A stretch of DNA of 39,553 nucleotides from Nemertoderma westbladi. Its lineage: Eukaryota > Xenacoelomorpha > Nemertodermatida > Nemertodermatidae. The position numbers and the translations under genes were made by a program. How positions within the stretch are numbered: the first letter of the stretch is position 1; each line of letters opens with the position of its first letter. The notes beneath the pieces are model-generated. The model made no database searches, was not told the DNA's origin, and saw only the letters and a list, made by a program, of their open reading frames with translations. Positions 9,101-21,100 of the stretch are shown one piece after another. The stretch lies in the NCBI GenBank assembly GCA_032718475.1, contig JAUCBJ010003825.1, positions 1 to 39,553 of the forward strand, read 5' to 3'.

Positions 9101-12100
9101 AATGGTAGTTCGATATCACGTTTCAGTGCTGTCTTATCTGATAGGTTGATTCTTACATCAAAGGTTCGGGGTGAGGTGAAGTGGACTGTTGTTTCCATTT
9201 TCTCATTGTTTGTAGCTATCATGGTTGTGAAATAACGTTCCAGTACATAGTAAAATGTGTAGGTGTACCTGAGAGAAAATTTAAAATATACATTAAGGTT
9301 TCGATTTCTGTAATCTACGAAAAATTTTAACCTTGTTTCAATAAAAAAAAATTTTGATAAAAAAAATGTTCTAATAAATAGAACAAGACTCATTCTATAT
9401 ACATTACATGTACAAACACAAATTGTTAATTAATACTTAAGGCTTCTCTCCTTAGGGGTTGTTTTATCAAATCTAAATTTGCGACTAAATATTATAATAA
9501 ATAAACTATTAATACAAATAATAATTAATATTCTAGAATAAAGATCTACATTACATAAACATATCGATATTGAATCAATTACCTTTTCATATATGTTGGG
9601 AAATCGAAATTTTTCTCAGTCTCAATCTTTAGAGTTTTCGTCGACGGAAGAACCATAATTTCGGAGATAACTTTATGTTGGCAGGTATTTCCAAAAGCAA
9701 AGGTTAATGTGAACTTTGTGTTCGGTTCAATAACGTTAAGTGTCAGACATTTCTTAGTGAAAGTTGTAGTATCTGTAATAAGTCATTAAGAAAATGGTAA
9801 TGTGGTGAAGTTTTTTCGAAAGTTCCAGTTTCCAGTTTTAATTATGTGAACAATAAATATTATTTCGGTCATGTATTCTGAATTATTACTTCCATGGAGT
9901 GCATTAAATATTATTACTATAATCTATTGTACTTACAGGTGGTAAGGGGGGCCAGTTCCATTTCAAATCCCTCGCTAAGTTGTTCTGGAACTTTGAACTT
10001 CAATAAGAATCCTTTTTGCCCCGCAGAATCCTGAAGTTTCAACTTGAAGAATTCCATCGTCTTAGTTAGTTCAATAACAACCAGGCGATCAGTGGTGAAC
10101 TCAACTGAAAGTACACACCAAGGTTTAGGTGAACTCAACTGAAAGTACACACCAAGGTTTAGGTGAACTCAACTGAAAGTACACACCAAGGTTTAGGTGA
10201 ACTCAACTGAAAGTACACACCAAGGTTTAGGTGAACTCAACTGAAAGTACACACCAAGGTTTAGGTGAACTCAACTGAAAGTACACACCAAGGTTTATAA
10301 TATATTATTTAGAATAAAACAAAAGCACTACTTATGAAAAGCGAATATATAATTTCCTAATCGTTTTCAATATTTAATAATGTCATATATTTGAATGCGT
10401 TTAAGATATAAACAAATAAAATGACATTTGTGCAAAAAAATTCATATTTCACCAGTTGTTTGACTGCATAATGACTGTTGCTGTTGCAGTTCACTTTTTT
10501 CTGAAAGGGTGATTAAAATTATTGTATCGAAATGATTCACATTGATTAAAACTTTAAGTTATATTGATGTTTAACCAAAATTTCAATTTAATCAACTCAG
10601 CTAGTTTATTTGACATGTCTTAAAATGATGAAACATTGACTGACAACATTGACTGACAACAATGACTGACAACAGTGCATTTAGTTACCTGGATCAACAA
10701 ACATCTGGATATTGACGATTCCTGTCGGTTGTCTGCACATAAAGATACCATTTAGAAGAGTCCAATCAAAGGGCGCCTCACCTCGAATACCAAACTTCAC
10801 TCCCATAATTTTGACAATGTTTAGAAGATCAAAATTTGAGGTTGATTGGCTGGGGTATTCTGGATAAGTTATTTGATTGATTCCTTCCGAGGGAAACAGT
10901 CTCGAGGTTCTTCCTTCAATTTCCAAAGGTTTCTTGATGAAATGCATAAGATCATCTCTAAAATATAAAAAATATATATAAGTAAATAATTAACTACAAT
11001 GTTCAGCAACCACCACCATGTTAAATAAATAATTTAAAAACAAAAATAACTTCTATAACTTTTCTTACTTGAATTCAACGATGTTCATTTTATCTTCAGT
11101 AAGTTTGAATTCCACTCTGTATAAGTTCGTGTTGGAATGCATGTTCAGCTTGATAAGCTCAATCGGAGTAACAACAGCCAGATTGGTTTTGTGTAAAATT
11201 CCAGTGTGAACAAATTTCATATCAAATCCAAGATAAGCAAACCTCTCCGTTGCGTACCTGTAATACATAAATTAATGTAAACTAAAGCAAAAAAAAAAGG
11301 ATGCTAAAATTAACTATTTAACTTTATTAATTAACTAATTAATAAATTAACTAATTAATAAATTAACTAATTAATAAATTAACTAATTAATAAATTAACT
11401 AATTAATAAATTAACTAATTAATAAATTAACTAATTAATAAATTAACTAATTCATAAATTAACTAATTCATAAATTAACTAATTCATAAATTAACTAATT
11501 AATAAATTAACTAATTAATAAATTAACTAATTAATAAATTAACTAATTAATAAATTAACTAATTAATAAATTAACTAGTTAATAAATTAACTAATTACTG
11601 GTACCAGGAGGTCGTAATTTTATAAATCTTGACAATGACAATATTAGAGTTATAAATTGACATGTTTTTATGTTGATAAAAATATAATAGTAACTTAACG
11701 TGAATATCCTAATTGTACATGATATTTGATTATTTACAATTTATTAATTTTCAACAAGTATATGAGATAATTATATAATCCTACAAGCTGTGTAATGTGT
11801 ATCTCTGTAATTCTATACATATTCTAGAAATTTTGTCTAAAAAGCTCCCACAATTTATATGCATTCTCCATCATTATCAAAAACCATGATGAACCATACA
11901 GATACTTATTTAATTTATATATTTATAATCAATTTATCCGTGCCAGTGCCTCAGTAAATAGTGCCCCTAAAGACGTACATGTGTGTCGACATAATATTAT
12001 AATAACAATTAGTTTGTTTGTTTTCGATAACTTACAGTGGCTGAAAAACGAAGGTCTTGTTAAGATCTATTTGACGCCTCAGAAGAAGTTTCTCCAAAAT

Positions 12101-15100
12101 GTTAAACATCTGCTCGATCTTAAGATCTGTCTTCAGAGCCATGAAGGATGCTGTGGTGGTGTTGTATTGTGCTGGGATACCCAATATCGTTGGTACTTGT
12201 ATGGTTGATTCGCTGCAGATTAGATTCCTCTTGAAAAAGTAGTACTGGCCGTTCCTCGTGAGTTCCAATATTTTGTGAAGGGTTGTAAATATATTCATTT
12301 GTGAGGTTTCACGATGCTGCAAAGAAAATTAATTTGCATGCATTTAAGTAATTATTTTATGTTCAAACATCATTCGATATCAGATTCCTAAGTGGAGTTA
12401 AATAAATTAAGTAATAATTAATAATTTTGTCTCGTTATTTCTGTTAATTAATCATCATAGCAGATTTATATAAAAAGAGAATGGCTGGCTAGGTAGAACG
12501 CGTACATTATAAAAGATACAGAGTAATATGTGGACCTATTGTGTGTCATATGTGACAATTTAAGTAAGGGTGGTAGTGGTATAATTAAAGTGGGTGGGGG
12601 GGGGGGGGGGGTGTGTCGTTTGGGTAGGTCGGGTTGGACCAAAGTATGCAAGTACTGAAACAGACGGTACCCACCAAGGGCTGTAGGGGGTATGAGTGTG
12701 CGGCAGGCAGGCTGTTAACTGGTGTTGGGGAGCTACCGGTTTCCTGGCTAGTAAAGCCTGCCAAGCGGCAACAGTAGACGTTCTGCTGGTATTGTCTGCA
12801 TAAAATATTAATTACACAGGTTTACTAACATTAATCATTGTTCGCAGAATGTCCTCATCAAGGTAAAGATCGAAGAAGTTATCTGAATTAAGTTTCAGTT
12901 GGATGAATAGATTGGGTTTAAGTTGTTCATCGCGGTGAAGGTAATGGTGGAGATTCTCAGAGATAAATCGTTGAATAACATCGCTGATTTCAGGTGTTGT
13001 TCCAGTTTGTTGTTTAATCCAGTCAATGATGTTGTTTATGTTAAGATTAAGTCCTTCTTGTCCGAATACCAGACGTATTAGTCGGTGTAAGTTCTCTGTT
13101 CTTATATTTAGCTGTAAAAAAAATTAGTAAAATATTATTAATTATTATTATTATTATTAATTTCAAATGTTGTGCTTTTCTCTTTCAAATTTGTTCTAGA
13201 ATGTGTAAATATATGTATAGTTACAAATAATTCCTCACAACTAAATAAAGCTAGTAATTGTTGTTCTGAGTCAAAATGTAATTAATTTAATTAATTAAGT
13301 TAATCAATTAATTAATCATTAATTAAGTTTAAATAAAATTAGACTCCCATTGTTCATAATAGCTCTTTGTAGCTTTTATGCCCCTGCCTTTTTATTATAG
13401 AGTTTTGGGTATAGAATTTTAACCAAGTGGTATTGATGGATATTGGATATCGCTAAAAAATTTCCATTTTAAGCACATCAGTCTTTATGTTAAAATACTA
13501 AATTTTAATATATTTGCATTTATGTCAGAGTAGCTTGACTACCAGCCAATCCAATATAAATTGCAAAAAGTCTGCACATTATGGATTAATATAGTAAATA
13601 TCAGTTACCTCAAAGATTTCCAAATCCCGACCAAAGATATGAGATTTCATTTTGATAATTATATTTCTGGGGAATAAGTCAAATTCCTTCTTAATAAGAT
13701 GGATTTCCAATGTGGATCCGGCCCGTAATTCCTCGGAGTAGAAAGGAATGTGGATAACTCCAGACATATTCTCGGAAGTCACCTTCTCAAAGTTTTTGCA
13801 GAATCGGAGAGCTAGTTTAGCTGCAGTGGCCCTATAAAATAACATTCAATAGTATTTAACTAATACATTTCAATTCAATAGATTTAGATTTCTGTAATTG
13901 GGTATTCAAATAAAAAAACATTTATATTATATTTTAGTATATAATAGTGGAATTGAAGAATATTATTAGATTTCATAATTATATTTTATAATGTTTATAA
14001 GACATATAATACTATAGAGAGTTTCTGTATTCGATTAGTAGACTTACAAATCGCGTTTAGATATTTCAGTGGTGTTAGCCAGACTCTGGAAGTAGCTGTA
14101 GACATAGCTGACCAATTGCCAATCAGTTTCTGTGTTAAGCTTCTGAGCAACAACTGTCACCATAGCAACATTGGATAGCATCGTCTCTGTGGTTTCCTCC
14201 ATTAGGATTGTGAAAGCCGCAATTCTCAGTTCAGTTTCCTCACGTTCATTTAGGAAGATTGGTAGAACAATGGATCGAACCTAGAGATACACGATTATGG
14301 GAATTTAGTTTGTTCAATAAAATATGTTAATAGGCCACTAAATATTTATTGATTTTTCATTGTTTCTACTCTTTTTCCTGGTGTCAATTAGCGGTACCTA
14401 TGCACTTAAAAAATATCCGTGGCTTTCAGTGAATTCATGAGCTTACATGTGTAGGAGATCGAATCATAGATTTCTTCAGAGCTTTGATGGCTTCAGCGCG
14501 TACAATAACCTTCTCACTTCTCTTCTTTGTAATTTTGGCCAGGACGTCAAGATCTTGAGGTTTTCGTAGTTCCATGTTGGCAATGGCTTTGATTAGAATC
14601 AGTTTATCCTCTACATCTTGTTGTGCGACTTCCAGTTTTCTAAGCAGTGGCTGTAAATTTAAATACAAAATATTAATTGAAAATGTCATTTCATTGTCCC
14701 GAAGGATTTCATTTAAGGATATAATTTCAATGTTGACAAAATTATGCTTTAAAATAAAGTTATATTCCTTATATTCCCGTATTATATATAGTGTAGGTGG
14801 TACATAGTAAATACACATATGTATTTACTATGTATCTTCCAAAATATCTTTTATATTAATAATTTATTGATGCTTTAAATAAAACTATCAGTAATCATAA
14901 CAAGATAATCATATATTTATTGAACCATATTTACCTCAATAAGATTCACTGGACAAGTTTTACGTTCATTGCAAATGCGATTAACAATGGAGCCGTATGT
15001 CATCCAAACAGCATGCTTCAGCATCTTTTGTTCCATAATTTTAGAAAGAACCATAATCTCCTTTAAGGTTTCTGCTACTTGGATTTCATCAGTCCATGCC

Positions 15101-18100
15101 AATGACATGGTCTTGAAGAAAGCTGGCAGGAAGAATTTGACCTTATCAAAGTCTGTTGAAATCTGAAAACATGGAATAAATATAAACAAACTGCACACAA
15201 GAACGACTCAAAGGTATATTAAATTATGTACGAAAATACTAAATATTAAATATTACATTATTTTAATTAAAATCTCCCATAATCGTGGTTTTTTGATTGT
15301 GGTATATTTCGATTTCATGTAGGCTTACTTACTGTTTCCAACAAACAATTTAAATAGATGCATGTTGTTTATGTATATCTTACTACTACTACTACTACTA
15401 GGTCGAGCGAACTCGGACAGAGTGTCATGTATATCTTATTATTTGAATATGTATTATTTGTATATCATACACAAGTATGATGTGCGTACCCGTATATCTT
15501 CTATAACTATTTATTTATTTGCGCTAATATTACCTTTCAATCTCATATATGTAAATTCGTATAAAACTTACTTACCATATTTTAATGCTACCATGTTGTG
15601 TTATACAAGTTATACAAGTTTAACTTGATGAGAATTTCATTTGACAGAGCTCACTAATTTAATTGAAATCATTATTCACATACCAGATCTTTGACAATCT
15701 TTATGGTTGATGTTGTTGGAGTTGATGCCATGACATCGAAGAGAACTTGAAAGGCTCGTTTATCAGTAATGTATCTATCCACCAGAGCACGTACTGTTAC
15801 TTTATTGCATGCCTTCATGTACTTTACAAGCATTGTGAACTTTTCTGGCATTTCCTTAGCAAGAATCTAAAACAAAAGATAGAAGCAATACATTGAAAAA
15901 ATATAAGAAAACATATTTGTAATTTCCGAAATAAATTTATCTTAGAAGTTTTTGAATTGAGACTGCAGTACAAAGCTGGTGTCCAGTTAATCACAGCTGA
16001 TACATCTGAAAAATCGAAATATCTTCTAATTACCATATTTTATTATATTTTAACTATTATATTTATATTATAACTGAAATAGGTAGATGAAAAGTTCGGA
16101 GTTTTTATTAATTATAAAATTATAAGTATATTAGGCTATCAAATAATAATAAATATATTTCGGCGGGTAATTCCCGTCATTTTCAATAACTATAGAACAG
16201 AATTGCATAAAACAGAATTGTATAAATTGTAATACTGTAGTACAGTAATATGATTGCACATTATATGTATAGAAAAGGGCTACGTTACCGGTACAACTTA
16301 CGAACTTTTCATCTACCTATTTCAGTTTGATATTATAACGATTATTCATATATTATAACGATTATTCATATATTATAACGATTATTCATATATTATAACG
16401 ATTATTCATATATTATAACTATTATTCATATATTATAACGATTATTCATATATTATAACTATTATTCATATATTATAACGATTATTCATATATTATAACG
16501 ATTATTCATATATTATAACTATTATTCATATATTATAACGATTATTCATATATTATAACGATTATTCATATATTATAACGATTATTCATATATTATAACT
16601 ATTATTCATATATTATAACGATTATTCATATATTATAACGATTATTCATATATTATAACTATTATTCATATATTATAACGATTATTCATATATTATAACT
16701 ATTATTCATATATTATAACTATTATTCATATATTATAACGATTATTCATATATTATAACGATTATTCATATATTATAACTATTATTCATATATTATAACG
16801 ATTATTCATATATTATAACTATTATCCATATATTATAACTATTATCCATATATTATAACTATTATTCATATATTATAACTATTATCCATATATTATAACG
16901 ATTATTCATATATTATAACTATTATTCATATATTATAACTATTATTCATATATTATAACTATTATTCATATATTATAACTATTATTCATATATTATAACT
17001 ATTATTCATATATTATAACTATTATTCATATATTATAACTATTATTCATATATTATAACTATTATTCATATATTATAACTATTATTCATATATTATAACT
17101 ATTATTCATATATTATAACTATTATTCATATATTATAACTATTATTCATATATTATAACTATTATTCATATATTATAACTATTATTCATATATTATAACT
17201 ATTATTCATATATTATAACTATTATTCATATATTATAAATATATAAAAATAATAAAACTAAACCTTAATATTCTCCCAGTTCTTGACTTCTTCGATAATT
17301 TCAACAATAGCTTCTTTTATATCGTGTTGAATGACGTTGGTTTCTTCAACCTCGTGCGCGACTACAACTGGGACTTTGAACATCAGATCACCTCGAACCG
17401 TAAGACCTTCAATTTCTGGTACATTGAAAACGGTTTCTCCCTCAATATTGATGGTGGTCAGAATTTGTCTGAATTAAAAATTAACATTGATTATTAAATA
17501 AAACTATAAACTCGCGATTTAACTACAGTAATATATATTTTTATGTCAATGTTTAGTATCTAAAACATATTTATATTTATAATTATAATAATTAAAGAAT
17601 TTATAAATATTATATAATTAATAGTTATGCAATAATATTAATGTTACACAATATAACTATCTATAATCTTCAATAATAATAATATATAATAGTTAAATAT
17701 TTACCGAAATATTTACTTACTTGGCTTGGAACGTTGGTGTTAATTGTTGGTTAGTGAAAGGAACAAACATGAAACCGCCACGGCCGACAACCTTTTCAAT
17801 AAGGAACTTAGTGTCAGTTTTTTCGATTAATTTGTATTGGAATGTAGAAGATTTTCGGAATGTCTTCTCAGGTGTCTAAAAAAAAATAATTCAATACTAT
17901 AATACATAATAATCTTTTATTATACAATTTTTGTTGGGCAAAGCTTTGCAAAGTCGGCAATGACGACCAGGTGGCGGGTTAGAAGTTTGACGCTCTAACC
18001 ATTCAGCTAGCGGCTCAGGTAAAAGGTAGTCCTGGAACTACCACCTTATACCTTGTATGTCCGCAATTTACCTCCTCATGGCCTCCCATCTGTCAATACC

Positions 18101-21100
18101 ATCACATGCTGCCGCTGGGCTCAACCCTATCGTACTTGGCCGTCTTTAACCACTCGCTACAATGAAAGGGTAGTGTATACTAACCATGAACCAGAACCAT
18201 CACGGCTACAATGATTAATTATACACTCTAGCTACTAATTTAGTCAGGACAGTTATAATAATATGAAACCACTCATTCACCAAAAACACCAGTAATAAAT
18301 TATAATAAACTTTTACTGAAGCAAGTTGTATAGCGAATATTGATTAAACATTAAAACAAGAATATCTGAATAAAGGTGTTACGAAATAAAAGATATATCC
18401 GCTTCTAAGTCTATAATTAATATATTGCACTGTGCTGGGTCTTATGGGCGCTAATTGTCTCCAACACGCCGTAAAAACAATTCTCACCCGCCGTACAAAG
18501 TTCTATATTTTGTACCTAATTTTCTACCTACGTAGTTACATAATATTTGTTATATTGAAAGTTTACAAGATTACTATAACTACTAACTACGGCATATAAA
18601 TTAGGATTAGTAGTTTCATTACGGTTTAGGTTTTATACTGACCCATAATTTACTGTTATAGATTTCTATCTATATTTGATAGAGGGAAGGAGTGAACACA
18701 TATGGATTTAATTCTGGGTAAGAAAACTTGAGTTGGGATGTTGGAAAATGGAATTTCGGTAGTTCTTACTCTTTTCAAGATAAAGCGATAATCATACCGC
18801 TAATTAATTAAATTAATTTATTAAATGATTTTGTTAGATTACCACCTTCAGCTACCGGTACAGATTAAAATATGCTATTACTCGTTGTGCTAAAAGGAGA
18901 GGGCGAACAAAGACCTGTGGCGATGACAACAACAATAACAACAATATACTAAGTACATTAGATTTTCTAAATAAATATACCACAACAATATTTATTATTG
19001 TAATAATTTGTACAATAATTTGTAAACTTACAGTGAAATCTTTGGCGAATTTTGTGGATGTTTTTACAAACGAAACATCGTCAACGCAGTTTTCCAAGTT
19101 TCGAGTTTTGGTTACTTCAATATTCTTGGAAATTTCACCGGTTTTAAATACAGTGTATGTGGTGTCGCATTTACCATCAACTCCAACCTAGAAGAACGTA
19201 AAATAAAAATAAAATCACTCAATTCAATTAAAATAAATTGTTCTTTTTTTATTGTTTCTGATGAAACGTACAATACATATATTCCTGTTATATAAAAAAC
19301 AATTTAGTTAATATTAGTTATTACTATTCATTATTTTGTTATTCATGGAGTTTTTTCAATGCTTACTACTGCAGTTTATTCAATGTGGTGTATTTTTTAT
19401 TACTATTTTTTTTATTACTATTACTATGTTTATTACTATATTGATATAAATGATATACATAACCGAATACAGTACAACTACAATTGACTAGCTTTGCACA
19501 TTATTATGAAGGTGTAAAATGTGCAACGCTATAAACAAAGTGTAGAAATTAAAATATCACTACCGTTTATTCCAAATGTTATATCTATATTGTCTTTTAA
19601 GGTAAATATTATATGAATTTGGATAGCAACTGCTTGATTAAATGATACGAATCGCAGTCGACTTTGGCAGTTGTAACACGATGAGTTAACTGACTTGAAG
19701 ATTCGTGCTGGTTAATTTTCGATGATATGTTCTGTTCCTGTACATTATTAGTGGGCACTGATGTAATATAAAATAAAATCTAAAATCGAATGTTTTGTTA
19801 ATTCTATACAGAACCTATATGCCATAGTGGGTCTATTCCACTGGCCACTTCAATTATTCAATACATTTTATTACAGGATCTTACAGGTTAGATTAAATAT
19901 CATTTTTACTCACTTCCATAAATGTTTTGTCAGGTTGGAATTCTTTCAATTCAATTTGAATTAAGTTGATGATACCTTTAAAGATGTTAAGAACCTCGTC
20001 AGGCAATTCACTCTTAGCTTCAATCTCGAAAACCTTTCCATCGACATACTTGAAAACAACCTGATTTTCCACCAACACTGGCTTTAGTTTGTTCATTAAT
20101 TCCTGGTTTATTCTCTTGACATCAAGAGATTCTTCCTCCTTCTCCCAAGTTCCCTCAACATCGTAAAGACGAGGGTTAACAATCTGTAATATATATATGA
20201 TTAAGTTACAGCAGATAGTTAACGTATTCAAATGGAAATTCGACCTGAAAAATAATTTCCGGATGGATTATCCAAATTCAAAGCATGACAACAAATATTG
20301 CTTGAATATATTAAATAATATGCATCGAATGAAATAATTTATTACCTTGAGCATAACTCGCCTCTCATTCATAGGGATGAACTCAACCCGCGACTCAATA
20401 AGAAAACCAACATGTTTTTTCACCAGACCTTCCAAACTAGTCACCACATAGCCGCGGTAATCGAATACAAATTTCTTCAGTTCATTTGTTTCCGTCTCCA
20501 GGCCTATAATGAAATTATGCATATTCACAATTTGCACTTGGGTTTGGGGGGGGGGGGGGGGGGGGGGGGTGGGTGGAGTACGTCAATATATATTTTGTAG
20601 AAAATTGTGTTAATTTCTGCATTAGAGTTAATCATCACTCTTTGAATTAATGGAAAACAATTAATAATTGTATTGCAGTTATACGCTTCCTCAGCTCATT
20701 ATAACAGGCTACTTCTAGTGTTGGTATTTTTGTTAACTTCAATAAACCAAAATTTCGACAGTTAACTTTGAAACTCCTCAGGCAATGTCTGATTACATGA
20801 ACATAAGCTCAATCATATGGTATGATTGATCATATGGATGAATTTGTTTACCTGGGATAATTAATCCGGAAGTCAGGTGAGGACTTCGAATATGTATGGG
20901 AAAGGCATGGGAAGCATTGAATAGGCTGTCCAGGATTTGGATGTCATATGGGATACGTCGGAAACTTAAGGTTCGACTATTTGGAGCAGCAGTAGAACCA
21001 GTTCTCCTATATGGGAGTCCATTCTTTAGAATATCAGTTGAACCAGTACTCCTATATGGGAGTCCATGCTGGGCTCTAACTGCTGAGGACATCAACACTG

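Noticed and set aside
16326-17236. Regular repeats resembling a CRISPR array
   Set aside because: Units are directly head to tail with no unique spacers, and the setting is an animal gene intron; it is a minisatellite.
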